Origin: Campylobacter sputorum subsp. sputorum
GTDB taxonomy: Bacteria > Campylobacterota > Campylobacteria > Campylobacterales > Campylobacteraceae
Length of the DNA: 64,000 nucleotides
Direction: 5' to 3'
Assembly: GCF_008245005.1 (NCBI RefSeq)
Contig: NZ_CP043427.1
Coordinates: 62,001 to 126,000 of the forward strand
Below the pieces are notes generated by a model, which searched no databases, was not told the DNA's origin, and saw nothing but the letters and a program-made list of their open reading frames with translations. Positions 16,622-25,924 of the stretch are shown here, piece after piece. The position numbers and the translations under genes were made by a program. The stretch's first letter is position 1. Every line of letters begins with the position of its first letter.

Positions 16622-17370
16622 TAAATATAGAAAATTTAAATTTAATATATAAAAATCATCATATTTTAAAAAATATAAACTTAAATATCAAAAATGGCAA
16701 AACACTTGGTATTATCGGGCAAAGTGGTAGCGGTAAGTCTATGTTTGCAAGAACTTTAATAAATCTTTTAGGAAACGAGTTTGTTTTAAATGCAAGCAAA
16801 TTTGAAATTCTTGGCAAAAAAGTTTTATCATTTAGTAAAAAAGAACTTGTAAATTACCGCAAATTTGATGTAGGGCTTATTTTTCAAAATGCCGGTGAGA
16901 GCTTTCATCCGCTTTATAATATAGGCGATATTTTTATCACAACTTTAAAAAATCACTACAAAGATGTTAAGGAAATTAAAAAAATAGCTTTTGAAACATT
17001 TTTTCGTCTTGGTTTTGACGATGTGGAGCTTTTATGGCATTCTTTTCCGATGCAAATAAGTGGCGGAATGTTAGCAAGAGTGCAAATTGCTCTAAATTTA
17101 TGTATGAAACAAAAACTGCTTATTTGCGATGAAATAACAAGTTCGCTTGATAGCATTAATGCACAAAATATCATAGATATATTAAAAGAGCTTAAAAATG
17201 AGATAAATTTCATCATCATAACACACGATCCGCATGTTGTTTATGAGCTTGCGGATGAAATTTGTGTGTTTGATAGTGGCAGTATAATAGAAACAAATTC
17301 TAAATTTGAAATATTTACAAACCCTAAAGAAGAGCTGACAAAAGAAATTTTGTGTGGAAAGTTAAACTAA
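16618..17370 (+). CDS. ABC transporter ATPase, NikD/DppD type (NikW-like)
   Basis: A 250-residue ATPase. Walker A is GQSGSGKSM near residue 34, the signature is ISGGMLARVQIAL, Walker B is LLICDEITSSLD, and the switch His follows in IITHD. SGGM in place of SGGQ is normal in NikD-type proteins. The TTG start overlaps the permease stop codon. There is no C-terminal oligopeptide extension with a cysteine-rich cluster, as in other short Nik-type ATPases. It energises uptake as a heterodimer with the next gene product. Confidence 0.87.
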   Translation: MINIENLNLIYKNHHILKNINLNIKNGKTLGIIGQSGSGKSMFARTLINLLGNEFVLNASKFEILGKKVLSFSKKELVNYRKFDVGLIFQNAGESFHPLYNIGDIFITTLKNHYKDVKEIKKIAFETFFRLGFDDVELLWHSFPMQISGGMLARVQIALNLCMKQKLLICDEITSSLDSINAQNIIDILKELKNEINFIIITHDPHVVYELADEICVFDSGSIIETNSKFEIFTNPKEELTKEILCGKLN

Positions 17371-18129
17371 ATGAGTAGATTAAAGGTTGTAAATTTACAT
17401 AAAAATTATCTCATAAAAAGGCATATTTTAGAACATTATGAAAAGCTAGAGATTTTAAAAGATATAAATTTTGAAATTAAAAGTGGCGAGGATTTGGCTA
17501 TTTTAGGAAGTAGCGGAAGTGGAAAAAGCACTCTTGCTAGAATGCTGTGTATGCTCGAAATTTGCGATAAAGGCGAAATTTATCTTGATGATATAAACAT
17601 AACTAATCTTAAATTTAACGAACAAAGAAAACTAAGAAGCCATATACAATATGTTTTTCAAAATACGCATTTATCACTTAATCCAAAAAGAAGCATAATG
17701 CAACTTTTTAAAGATGTTTATTTGAATTTTAATATCAAATTTGATAAATCAGATCTTTTGAAAATATTAGAAAATTTAGGATTAAAAGAAGATATTTTGG
17801 ATAAAAAACCTTATGAGATAAGTGGCGGAATGTCAGCAAGAATTGCACTTGCAAGAGCGCTTATTGTAAAACCAAAGTTTTTGATACTTGATGAGATAAC
17901 AAGTGGGCTTGATTTTTTAAACCAAAAAAAGCTTCTTATCTTACTAAAAGAACTTAAAAAAAATTATAATATTTCTTATATTTTGATAACTCACAACCTA
18001 GAAGTAGCTAAATTTTTATGTAAAAACGCTCTTATCCTTGAAAATGGTGAAGTTGTATATAATGGCACTTTTGAAGACGCAAAACAAAACAAATACTATG
18101 CTAAATTTCAAAAAGCTATAAAAAAATAA
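17371..18129 (+). CDS. ABC transporter ATPase, NikE/DppF type (NikV-like)
   Basis: A 252-residue ATPase with Walker A GSSGSGKST, QYVFQNTHLSLNPKRS as the Q-loop region, signature ISGGMSARIALARAL, Walker B FLILDEITSG and ITHNLE. The SLNP motif is typical of the DppF/OppF/NikE partner. It begins at the base after the previous stop codon. Last gene of the five-gene operon. Confidence 0.87.
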   Translation: MSRLKVVNLHKNYLIKRHILEHYEKLEILKDINFEIKSGEDLAILGSSGSGKSTLARMLCMLEICDKGEIYLDDINITNLKFNEQRKLRSHIQYVFQNTHLSLNPKRSIMQLFKDVYLNFNIKFDKSDLLKILENLGLKEDILDKKPYEISGGMSARIALARALIVKPKFLILDEITSGLDFLNQKKLLILLKELKKNYNISYILITHNLEVAKFLCKNALILENGEVVYNGTFEDAKQNKYYAKFQKAIKK

Positions 18130-18194
18130 CTAAATTTATACCGTTTTTATAAAATTTAAGGTATATTTACAAAATTTTATTATAAGGCATAAAA

Positions 18195-18851
18195 ATGAAA
18201 CAAAAAATTTTAATCTCAATATGTGCTGCTGTGCTGTTTGTTGGTTGTGCTAGTGAAAGCTCAAGAGTGGTTGAAGTACCAAAAGTTGAGATATCAAAGG
18301 TTGCATATAAAGGCGAAAAAATACCAGTATCCATAGGAAGATTTAACAACCAATCGTCATATCAAAATGGTATATTTTCAGATGGTGAGGATAGACTTGG
18401 AAATCAAGCTCAAACCATACTTGCAACAAGTTTGCAACAAACTGGAAGATTTGATGTTTTAGATAGAACAAATTTAAAAGCAATCGCTCAAGAAAGCGGT
18501 TTTTCTAAAGCAACACAAGATATAAAAGGTGCTAGATATGTTATAACTGGCGATGTTGTTGAATTTGGTAGAAAAACAGTGGGTGATCATCAATTATTTG
18601 GTATTTTGGGTCGCGGAAAAACTCAAATTGCGTATTCAAAAGTAAATTTAAATATCGTTGATGTTAAGACTTCTCAAATTGTATATTCTACGCAAGGTGC
18701 TGGCGAATACTCTCTTTCAAATCGTGAAGTTATAGGTTTTGGCGGAACTGCTGGATATGACGCAACGCTAAATGGTAAGGTTTTAAGCCTTTCAATAAAT
18801 GAAGCTGTTAATAACCTAGGTTTAGGACTTGATAATAAAGAGTGGAAATGA
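18195..18851 (+). CDS. CsgG-family outer-membrane lipoprotein
   Basis: A 218-residue lipoprotein. The signal peptide ends in FVGC (Cys at about 18), followed by a CsgG domain: IPVSIGRFNNQS, TILATSLQQTGRFDVLDRTNLKAI, GARYVITGDVVEFG and a C-terminal VNLNIVDVKTSQIVYSTQGAGEYSLS. CsgG forms curli secretion pores, but many short homologues sit with DUF4810 and DUF799 lipoproteins, exactly as here, and have no known secretion substrate. Curli subunits are not in the window. First gene of a three-lipoprotein operon. Confidence 0.85.
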   Translation: MKQKILISICAAVLFVGCASESSRVVEVPKVEISKVAYKGEKIPVSIGRFNNQSSYQNGIFSDGEDRLGNQAQTILATSLQQTGRFDVLDRTNLKAIAQESGFSKATQDIKGARYVITGDVVEFGRKTVGDHQLFGILGRGKTQIAYSKVNLNIVDVKTSQIVYSTQGAGEYSLSNREVIGFGGTAGYDATLNGKVLSLSINEAVNNLGLGLDNKEWK

Positions 18852-19228
18852 AACCGTATAAAATATTGTTTTTAGGTATATTTGTGATGCTTTTATCAGG
18901 TTGCGCCGCTTCTAAAAAGCCAATATACTATTGGGATGCAAGTTATGAGGAATCTGTTTATAACTATCTTAATGAAGAGGGCGATATAAACGAACAGATA
19001 GATAATTTAGAAAAATATATCCAAAAAGCTTATGAAAAAAACGAAAAAGTTCCACCGGGTCTTTATGCACATCTGGGATTGATGTATCACAAAAATGGAA
19101 ATGATGAGAAGTTTTTTGCTTATTTAGACAAAGAAGCGGAGCTTTTTGAAGAATCAAGGCAGTATGTGGAATTTCTAAAAAGCAGTAAAACCAAATCAAT
19201 TACAAAAACTAAAAAGGATAAAAAATGA
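18848..19228 (+). CDS. DUF4810-family lipoprotein
   Basis: A 126-residue lipoprotein: the hydrophobic signal ends in LLSGC and the mature part starts AASKKPIYYWDASYEESVYNYL, the DUF4810 opening. A TPR-like helical part follows, rich in Glu and Lys. I chose the ATG that overlaps the csgG-like stop codon (ATGA) rather than the GTG two codons earlier. It is always found as the middle gene of the CsgG/DUF4810/DUF799 set, so the three probably form one envelope complex; its function is unknown. Confidence 0.85.
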   Translation: MKPYKILFLGIFVMLLSGCAASKKPIYYWDASYEESVYNYLNEEGDINEQIDNLEKYIQKAYEKNEKVPPGLYAHLGLMYHKNGNDEKFFAYLDKEAELFEESRQYVEFLKSSKTKSITKTKKDKK

Positions 19229-19896
19229 GATTTAAGTTTTTAATTTTTTTATCGTTTTTGACATTGTTTTTATTCAGTGGTTGTGCACCAAAAGAGCCAG
19301 ATGTTTATGATTATTCTAATTTTTTGCAATCAAGACCAAAATCAATTTTGGTGGTTATGCCAAAAAACGATTCGTTAGAGCCAAAGGCGGCAACGGCGAT
19401 TTTAACAAATGCCATTTTGCCTTTAAGTGAAGCAGGTTATTATGTGTTTCCAGTAACTTTAGTTAATGAAACTTTTAAGAGCAATGGAATTTTTAGTGGC
19501 GAAGATATAGCTCAAATTCCGCTTAATAAACTAAGAGAAATTTACTCGGCTGATAGTGTTTTATTTATAGATGTTAAAGATTATGGTTCTAGGTATGCTT
19601 TACTTGATACACAAATTACAATTGAAATTTCTGTAAAATTAATAGATTTGAAAAATGGAAATTTGCTTTGGGATAGAAGTGAAAAGATAACTCAATCAGC
19701 AAGTAATGGCAATAATAATATCATAGGAATGCTTATAACTGCTATGGTGGCACAAGTTGTAAATAATATCACAGATAACTCTTATAATGTTGCAAAAACC
19801 ACTGATTATATAACATTTTCCACAGATTGTTATAAATGTATTTTGCACGGGCATAGATCCCCAAATTTTGGCAAAGATAAACAGCTTAATAAATAA
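19225..19896 (+). CDS. DUF799 (GNA1162-family) lipoprotein
   Basis: A 223-residue lipoprotein with the signal ending in LFSGC. The body begins with YSNFLQSRPKSILVVMPKNDSLEPKA and has AGYYVFPVTLVNETFKSNG, typical of GNA1162/DUF799 proteins, which have a TolB-N/CsgG-like fold. The ATG overlaps the end of the DUF4810 gene. Third gene of the lipoprotein operon, closed by a strong terminator. Confidence 0.86.
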   Translation: MRFKFLIFLSFLTLFLFSGCAPKEPDVYDYSNFLQSRPKSILVVMPKNDSLEPKAATAILTNAILPLSEAGYYVFPVTLVNETFKSNGIFSGEDIAQIPLNKLREIYSADSVLFIDVKDYGSRYALLDTQITIEISVKLIDLKNGNLLWDRSEKITQSASNGNNNIIGMLITAMVAQVVNNITDNSYNVAKTTDYITFSTDCYKCILHGHRSPNFGKDKQLNK

Positions 19897-19904
19897 TTCA
19901 GATT

Positions 19905-19938
19905 AAATTCTAAAGCAAATTTAGCTTTAGAATTTTTT
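19905..19938. terminator. Bidirectional terminator between DUF799 gene and selD
   Basis: 12-bp perfect arms AAATTCTAAAGC / GCTTTAGAATTT around an AAATTTA loop, with a T run on the plus strand. It serves the convergent ends of the lipoprotein operon and selD. Confidence 0.85.
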
Positions 19939-19949
19939 ATGATAAATAG

Positions 19950-20978
19950 TTATTTTATTATAATTTTATGCTCTTTTGCTTTGCAAACTTCGCCTATGAT
20001 TGCACTTTTTTCATATCCTGCGTTTTTTAAATTTACAAGTGCTTTATTTGCGTCTTTTTGCTCAATACTAAGAAGCAAGCCACCGCTTGTTTGTGCGTCA
20101 AAATACAAAATATCAACTTCATCTTTACTATAAATATATGTTTTAACAAATTCCATATTTTTATAGCTTCCAGCTGGTATCAAGCCCATATTTGCATACT
20201 TTATAGCTGATTTCATAAGCGGGATATTATCTTTTTGTAAAACAAAACTTATATCATCTCTACTCATCTCAAAAAGATGTCCAAGTAAGCCAAAGCCAGT
20301 TATATCGGTGCAAGCACTGACTTTTATATCTTTTAATGCACTTATGGCATAGAAATTTAGCTGAATCATATAAGATATGGCTTCTTGTATTTCTTTTAAA
20401 TTTAGCATATCGGCTTTTATGCAAGTGCTTAAAACGCCTACACCAAGCGGTTTTGTGAGAATCAAAATATCGCCAATTTTTGCCGTATTATTGCTCCAAA
20501 AATGCTTTGGATTAACTTTACCAGTAACGCTTAATCCATAATACATCTCTTTTGTTTCTATACTATGTCCGCCTACTAAAACCCCGCCACATTCATTGAT
20601 TTTGCTTTTACCGCCTTGTAAAATTTCGCTCATTATGGATTTTTCGAAATTACAGCTATCAAAACCCATAATATTTAGTGCGTTTATAACCTCTCCCCCC
20701 ATTGCGAAAATATCGCTTAGAGAATTTGCAGCTGCGATTTGACCATATATAAATGGATCATCTACCACAGGCGTTATAAAATCAAGAGTTTGAACAAGTG
20801 CTAATTCTTCGTTTATTTTAAAGATTGCCGCATCTTCGTTGCTATTAATCGATGATAGTAAATTTGCATTTTTTTCTAGTAAAGTGCCAATGTATTTGTT
20901 TAAACCCGACGGGTCTATTTTGGCAGCTCAACCAGCAGCTTTTACAAATTTTGTTAGCTTTTTATTGTTATAAATCAT
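19950..20978 (-). CDS. selD: Selenophosphate synthetase, itself a selenoprotein (in-frame UGA)
   Basis: Makes selenophosphate from selenide and ATP for selenocysteine and selenouridine synthesis. Read through the TGA at 20930-20928 the protein has 342 residues: MIYNNKKLTKFVKAAG, Sec at 17, then AAKIDPSGL. The Sec occupies the catalytic Cys/Sec position, with the essential Lys three residues on at 20. SLSDIFAMGG, GGHSIETKEMYYG, ITGFGLLGHL and TSGGLLLS follow. A GTG at 20768 would delete the active site. The ATG at 20978 overlaps the stop codon of yedF (ATGA), which settles the start. A SECIS-like hairpin lies just after the UGA. Confidence 0.93.
20902..20930 (-). promoter_or_regulatory. UGA Sec codon with bacterial SECIS-like hairpin in selD
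   Basis: After the UGA at 20930-20928 come eleven bases and then a stem AGACCC / GGGTTT (one G-U pair) closed by a GUC loop. A short stem with G and U in the apical loop, about 17 bases from the UGA, is what SelB recognises in bacterial SECIS elements. Confidence 0.75.
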
Positions 20979-21568
20979 AGCGAAATTACATCATTTTCCA
21001 TAAGTAAAACTGCTATTTGATAAGCATTTCCAAGTTCGCCAATGCTAAGATTATCAACTAAATTTAGTGCTTTTAAACAAGTTCCACAACTTATGATTTT
21101 AACACCAGCATCCTCTAAATCTTTAAGTGGTTTGTATCCATAGTGATCTCTATTAGCAGTCATTAAAACTGAATTATTTACGCATATTATATATTTTGGT
21201 TTTACTGGCGAGTTTAAAAGTGAAGTTAAAAATGTAGTTAAAACAGTTTCGCCAATAGGCATAGGTCCTATTTTGTCATCTTTAAAATACACAAGCTTTG
21301 ATCTTGAAGATGGCATTTCGCAGTTGTATTCATTGTCATTTATCTCAGTTATATCTTTGGTTTTTATAACGCAAATTTCATCGTATTTTTCAAAGTTTTT
21401 TACACTTGGATTCATACCAAAATTGCTTAGAAATTTTTTTATGTTATTAAGCGGAGTTGTATCATTTACTAAAATACTCAAACTTTCGCCTATTTGCATT
21501 TTTTCTAAAGCATTTTTTGTCTCAATTACTGGCTTTGGACACTCCATATTTCTACAATCAATTTGCAT
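20975..21568 (-). CDS. yedF: Selenium metabolism protein YedF (TusA-like plus DsrE-like domains)
   Basis: A 197-residue two-domain protein. The TusA/SirA-like part (DCRNMECPKPVIETKNAL, with the CPxP motif at about residue 10) is followed by a DsrE-like part ending in VKIISCGTCLKALNL. YedF proteins co-occur with selD across selenium-using bacteria, and the two genes overlap here by four bases; it is thought to handle or deliver reduced selenium, though this is not firmly shown. An AAAGGA ribosome site precedes the ATG. Same order as Cj1505c-Cj1504c. Confidence 0.87.
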   Translation of the reverse strand: MQIDCRNMECPKPVIETKNALEKMQIGESLSILVNDTTPLNNIKKFLSNFGMNPSVKNFEKYDEICVIKTKDITEINDNEYNCEMPSSRSKLVYFKDDKIGPMPIGETVLTTFLTSLLNSPVKPKYIICVNNSVLMTANRDHYGYKPLKDLEDAGVKIISCGTCLKALNLVDNLSIGELGNAYQIAVLLMENDVISL

Positions 21569-21702
21569 AATATTCCTTTAAATTTAGTTTTTTCAAACCT
21601 TGAAGCTAGATATATTATACCTTAAATTTTATTTTTTCAAAATTAAATAAAAAGTGTAAATTTAAGAGTATAATTGCGAAAATTTAAATATTAGGATAAG
21701 AA

Positions 21703-22692
21703 ATGAAATTTGATATAAATGGTTACGAGTTACATAAATTTGATATACACTCAAAAGATATTATGCAAAAGTATTTAACAGAGCTTGGGCTTGATCAGCA
21801 AGTTGATATAAGTGATTATACTTTTGCATCAAACTATATTTGGCTTTCAAATTCTAGTGGATTTTATGCGATTATTGATGATTGTTTTTGTCTTTTTATA
21901 ATGACTGGAAGTGAACTTAGTATGCTTTTACCGCCACTTGGTAAGCTTTCAAATTTAAAAAATGCGATTTTACACTGCTTTGAACTTATGAATGCGAACA
22001 ATAGTTCTCAACATTATGCAAGAATTGATTATGTAGCTGAGGTTATTTTGGAAAAATTTGCAACTTCGCTTGATCCTAATGCTATAATTTTTGATGTGTT
22101 TGAGGATTTTGTATTTGAAAAAAAATTAGCTGATTATATCTACAAAACAGATGATCTTATAGAGCTAAAAGGAAATTCGTATCATACAAAACGCACTGAA
22201 ATAAATAAATTTAAAAACACATATCCAAATTTTAGAGTAGAAGAACTTGATGTTGCAAAGCATAAAAACGACATTATATCTTTAAGCAATATTTGGGTTC
22301 AAGAGCGTATAAAATATATGCCAAAAGAGCAGATTGATGATTTTATGGAGGGAATTTATCAAGAAAAAACTGCCATAAAAAGAATGCTAAATTTCTATAA
22401 AGAGCTTGAACTTATCGGTATAGTCATCTATATAGATGATGAAATGCACGGATTTAGTGTAGGAGAGAAAATCAATGAAGGCGTAGCAAGTGTTATCATA
22501 GAAAAGACAAATTTCCAAACTCTTGGATGTGCGCAGTTTATATTTAGAGAATTTAGTAAAATTTTAAAACAAAAATATAATTGTGAGTTTATAAATGTAG
22601 GCGATGATATGGGCTTTGAAAATCTTAAAAAAGTTAAGATGAGTTATAGACCTTTTAAACTTGATATAAAATACTCAATTTATCAAAAATGA
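21703..22692 (+). CDS. DUF2156 family protein (phosphatidylglycerol lysyltransferase-like C-terminal domain)
   Basis: A 329-residue soluble protein with the DUF2156 pattern: an N-terminal acyltransferase-like part (SDYTFASNYIWL, LLPPLG), a middle segment ELKGNSYHTKRTEINKFKNTYPNFRVEELD, and a GNAT-like end with IVIYIDDEMHGFSVGEKIN and FINVGDDMGFENLKKVKMSYRP. It lacks the membrane domain of MprF, so lipid aminoacylation is uncertain. It overlaps rimI by four bases and is probably cotranscribed with it; read divergently from yedF. Confidence 0.85.
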   Translation: MKFDINGYELHKFDIHSKDIMQKYLTELGLDQQVDISDYTFASNYIWLSNSSGFYAIIDDCFCLFIMTGSELSMLLPPLGKLSNLKNAILHCFELMNANNSSQHYARIDYVAEVILEKFATSLDPNAIIFDVFEDFVFEKKLADYIYKTDDLIELKGNSYHTKRTEINKFKNTYPNFRVEELDVAKHKNDIISLSNIWVQERIKYMPKEQIDDFMEGIYQEKTAIKRMLNFYKELELIGIVIYIDDEMHGFSVGEKINEGVASVIIEKTNFQTLGCAQFIFREFSKILKQKYNCEFINVGDDMGFENLKKVKMSYRPFKLDIKYSIYQK

Positions 22693-23108
22693 ATATAAAA
22701 AAAGCAAACTCAAAAGATATAAATGCACTTTTAGATATAGAAAATGAGGCTTTTGGTGGTAGTGGATTTGAGCTTAGTAGAGCAAGTTTTTACTACCACA
22801 TAAGAAAAAATTTTTTCTATGTTGCAAAAGATGATAGTGGGCAAATTTTAGGTTATATTTTAGTTTTTGCTTATCTTAAAATTCCTAGAATTTACTCAAT
22901 TGCTATTAGTAAAAATGCAAGACAAAAAGGCGTAGGAACGACACTTATAAACTTTGTGCTTACTAAATTTAGCCATTTAAGATTAGAAGTTAGAAAAGAT
23001 AATAAAAACTCCATAGCATTATATGAAAAATTTGGTTTTGTAGTAGAAAAAATTTTACCATCATACTACCCAGATGGCTGTGATGGTTTGTTTATGATTA
23101 AAAAATAA
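22689..23108 (+). CDS. rimI: GNAT N-acetyltransferase, RimI-like
   Basis: A 139-residue GNAT fold. IKKANSKDINALLDIENEAF opens the domain, the acetyl-CoA site is ISKNARQKGVGTTLINFVL, and LEVRKDNKNSIALYEKFGFVVE completes the RimI-type pattern. RimI acetylates the N-terminus of ribosomal protein S18. The ATG overlaps the DUF2156 stop codon. Assignment to RimI rather than another small GNAT rests on the C-terminal LEVRxxNxxAxxLYxKxGF signature. Confidence 0.8.
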   Translation: MNIKKANSKDINALLDIENEAFGGSGFELSRASFYYHIRKNFFYVAKDDSGQILGYILVFAYLKIPRIYSIAISKNARQKGVGTTLINFVLTKFSHLRLEVRKDNKNSIALYEKFGFVVEKILPSYYPDGCDGLFMIKK

Positions 23109-23151
23109 CATATATAATTAGCTTGTAAGTATTATTAAGATAAAATTGGCA

Positions 23152-23949
23152 ATGATTAAAGCAAAAAAACATTTTGGACAAAATTTTCTTAAAGATGCTA
23201 CTGTTTTAAATAAAATCATCCAATCGATTCCCGATGATGAAAAAAACTTAGTTGAAATCGGGCCTGGCTTAGGTGATTTGACAAATGAGCTTATAAAAGT
23301 TGGAAGTGTTACAAGTTATGAGATAGATTTCGAACTTTATGAGATTTTGAAATCTAAATTCGGAAACAAGATTAAGCTAGTTTGTAATGATGCATTGAAA
23401 GTTTGGCAAAGCTCGTCTCTTAGCGATAAACCTTATTTTTTAGTAGCAAATTTACCATATTATGTTGCTACAAGAATGGTTTTAAATGCTATAGATGATG
23501 CTTTATGCAGAGGCTTTGTTGTAATGGTGCAAAAAGAAGTTGCTGAGAAATTCTGTGCTAGGGTTGGCGATAAGGAATTTAGCTCACTATCTATTATATC
23601 AAATTTAAATGGCGATATGCAGCTTTTATTTGATGTTTTAAAGACTTCATTTATTCCACCGCCAAAGGTTACTTCATCTGTCATAAAATTTATAAAAAAA
23701 GATGAAAAAATTTTGGATAGTTCGGATTATCTTAAATTTAAAGATTTTTTAAAAACTTGTTTTTTAGCACCGCGAAAAACATTGATAAAGAATTTATCAT
23801 CAAGTTTTTCTAAAGATAAATTAAATGAAATTTTTTTAAATTTAGATATACAACCTACAGCAAGAGCCCACGAAATAGATGCCACCGTATATACAAAAAT
23901 TTTTTTAAATTTAAAGGCAGAAAATGGAAGAAAAGGAAGTAACAAATAG
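23152..23949 (+). CDS. rsmA: 16S rRNA dimethyladenosine transferase RsmA (KsgA)
   Basis: Dimethylates two adjacent adenosines near the 3' end of 16S rRNA. The 265 residues start IKAKKHFGQNFL; the SAM site VEIGPGLGDLTNEL is near residue 36, the catalytic motif is VANLPYYVATRM and the substrate region SSLSIISNLNG. I prefer the ATG two codons inside a TTG, because homologues begin M-x-K-A-K-K. The 3' end overlaps the RNase J gene by 26 bases, so expression of the two RNA-maturation enzymes is coupled. Confidence 0.95.
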   Translation: MIKAKKHFGQNFLKDATVLNKIIQSIPDDEKNLVEIGPGLGDLTNELIKVGSVTSYEIDFELYEILKSKFGNKIKLVCNDALKVWQSSSLSDKPYFLVANLPYYVATRMVLNAIDDALCRGFVVMVQKEVAEKFCARVGDKEFSSLSIISNLNGDMQLLFDVLKTSFIPPPKVTSSVIKFIKKDEKILDSSDYLKFKDFLKTCFLAPRKTLIKNLSSSFSKDKLNEIFLNLDIQPTARAHEIDATVYTKIFLNLKAENGRKGSNK

Positions 23950-25915
23950 TAATTCTAATCAAGAAGAGAGAAGATTTAACAAACAAAATAGATACAAAAG
24001 ACATAAAAAAAATCTTCAAAGACAGCTGAAAAATAGTGAAAATAGCGATGAAAATACAAAAAAAACAAATGAAAATGCTGATAAAAACAGTGCGCCAATA
24101 GACACAGCAAAAAAGAAAAAAAGACACAGCAAAAAAAATACCGTTAATATAAAATTAAATGGCAATGAAGAGTGGCAAGTAAATATAAATAGTGCAGTAG
24201 AATCAAACTTAGCTATGCATGATTTACGCCTTAATCCGCTTAAATACTACAATAATACTCAAAACACTATTCGTATAACTCCGCTTGGCGGACTTGGCGA
24301 GATTGGTGCAAATATGACTGTTTTTGAGACAGATACAAGTGCGATTATAGTTGATGTTGGGATGAGTTTTCCGGATGAAAATATGCTTGGTGTTGATATT
24401 TTGATACCTGATTTTGACTATATAAGAAAGATAAAAAATAAAATAAAAGGTATCATTATAACCCACGCTCACGAAGATCATATCGGTGCGATGCCTTACT
24501 TTTTTAAAGAATTTAAATTTCCTATATATGCTACGCCTCTCCCACTTGGAATGATATCAAATAAATTTGACGAACATGGATTAAAGGCTGAAAAATCTTA
24601 CTTTAGACCGGTTGAGAAGCGTAAAATTTATGAGATAGGGGATTTTAGTATAGAGTTTATCCATATAACACACTCTATCATAGACGCTTCAGCTCTTGCA
24701 ATTACTACAAAAGCTGGAACTATCATACATACTGGCGATTTTAAAATAGATCATACGCCAATAGACGGCTATCCAACGGATTTAAATCGTCTTGCTTATT
24801 ATGGTGAAAAGGGTGTTTTACTTTTGATGAGTGATAGCACAAATTCTCACAAAGAAGGTTTTACAAAAAGCGAAAGCAGTGTAGGAAATACCTTTGATGA
24901 TATTTTTAGTAAGTCAAAAGGTAGAGTTATAATGAGCACATTTAGCTCAAATATACATAGGGTTTATCAAGCCATAGAAAGAGGGTTAAAATATAATCGC
25001 AAAATTTGTGTTATAGGTCGCTCAATGGAAAGAAATTTATTTACTGCAATGCAACTTAACTACATAAAAGTAGATAAAAAGTATTTTATAGATGCTGATG
25101 AGGTTGTTAAGTATCCAGATAATGAAGTTTTGATAGTAACAACTGGCTCTCAAGGAGAGACAATGAGTGCACTTTATAGAATGGCAACTGATGAGCATAA
25201 ATACATAAAGATAAAACCAAGCGATCAAATCATCATATCAGCCAAAGCAATTCCTGGAAATGAAAGTAGTGTTTCAACTGTGTTAAACTATCTTTTAAAA
25301 AGTGGAGCAAGCGTTGCTTATCAAGACTTTAGTGAAATTCATGTCTCAGGACACGCCGCAAAAGAAGAGCAAAAACTTATGATAAGGCTTATAAAGCCTA
25401 AGTTTTTCTTACCGGTTCATGGTGAATATAATCACATTGTAAAACATAAAGAAACAGCAATTTCTTGTGGTATAAATGAAGCAAATATTTACCTTATGAA
25501 TGATGGCGATCAAATGGAAGTGTGTGGAAAATACTTAAAGCGTGTTAAAACCGTAAAAACTGGTAAAGTTTTTATAGATAATCAGATAAATAAACAAATT
25601 AGCGATAATGTCGTTATGGATAGGCAAAATTTAGCAGATGCAGGCGTTGTTATTATCATAGCTCAGATTGATAAATCTCAGAGAAAGCTTATAAAAACTC
25701 GCGTTATGAACTATGGTCTTACAAACGATAAGCAAAACTCAAATTTAACAAAAGAGATGGAAGAGACGCTAATTCAATTTTTAAGCAATGTCAAAGATGA
25801 AGCCATGTCTGATCAAAAAATGTTAGAAAACCAGATTCGCCAAGTTGTAAGAAAACATATATTTAGAAAAACTAAAAAATATCCTATCATTGTTCCAGTT
25901 ATTTATCTAATGTAA
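23924..25915 (+). CDS. rnj: Ribonuclease J with basic N-terminal extension
   Basis: A beta-CASP metallo-beta-lactamase nuclease of 663 residues, the main mRNA- and rRNA-processing RNase in Campylobacterota. The catalytic domain starts near residue 115 with IRITPLGGLGEIGANM; the metal motif is THAHEDHIGAMPYF near 185, followed by IHTGDFKIDHTP, LLMSDSTN, TTGSQGE, HVSGHA and KFFLPVHGEY. The first 110 residues are a Lys/Asn/Glu-rich low-complexity extension, as in Helicobacter RNase J, where such an extension supports complex formation. It overlaps rsmA at its 5' end. Confidence 0.95.
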   Translation: MEEKEVTNSNSNQEERRFNKQNRYKRHKKNLQRQLKNSENSDENTKKTNENADKNSAPIDTAKKKKRHSKKNTVNIKLNGNEEWQVNINSAVESNLAMHDLRLNPLKYYNNTQNTIRITPLGGLGEIGANMTVFETDTSAIIVDVGMSFPDENMLGVDILIPDFDYIRKIKNKIKGIIITHAHEDHIGAMPYFFKEFKFPIYATPLPLGMISNKFDEHGLKAEKSYFRPVEKRKIYEIGDFSIEFIHITHSIIDASALAITTKAGTIIHTGDFKIDHTPIDGYPTDLNRLAYYGEKGVLLLMSDSTNSHKEGFTKSESSVGNTFDDIFSKSKGRVIMSTFSSNIHRVYQAIERGLKYNRKICVIGRSMERNLFTAMQLNYIKVDKKYFIDADEVVKYPDNEVLIVTTGSQGETMSALYRMATDEHKYIKIKPSDQIIISAKAIPGNESSVSTVLNYLLKSGASVAYQDFSEIHVSGHAAKEEQKLMIRLIKPKFFLPVHGEYNHIVKHKETAISCGINEANIYLMNDGDQMEVCGKYLKRVKTVKTGKVFIDNQINKQISDNVVMDRQNLADAGVVIIIAQIDKSQRKLIKTRVMNYGLTNDKQNSNLTKEMEETLIQFLSNVKDEAMSDQKMLENQIRQVVRKHIFRKTKKYPIIVPVIYLM

Positions 25916-25924
25916 AGGCATAAA

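Noticed and set aside
18137-18165. TATACC ... GGTATA inverted pair before the CsgG-like gene
   Set aside because: Short arms, a long AT-rich loop and no T run; it could be chance, so it is not listed as a terminator or operator.
19950-20768. selD as a truncated gene or pseudogene starting at GTG 20768
   Set aside because: The frame continues upstream through a single TGA to an ATG that overlaps the yedF stop codon, and the TGA falls exactly at the catalytic Cys/Sec position with a SECIS-like hairpin after it.
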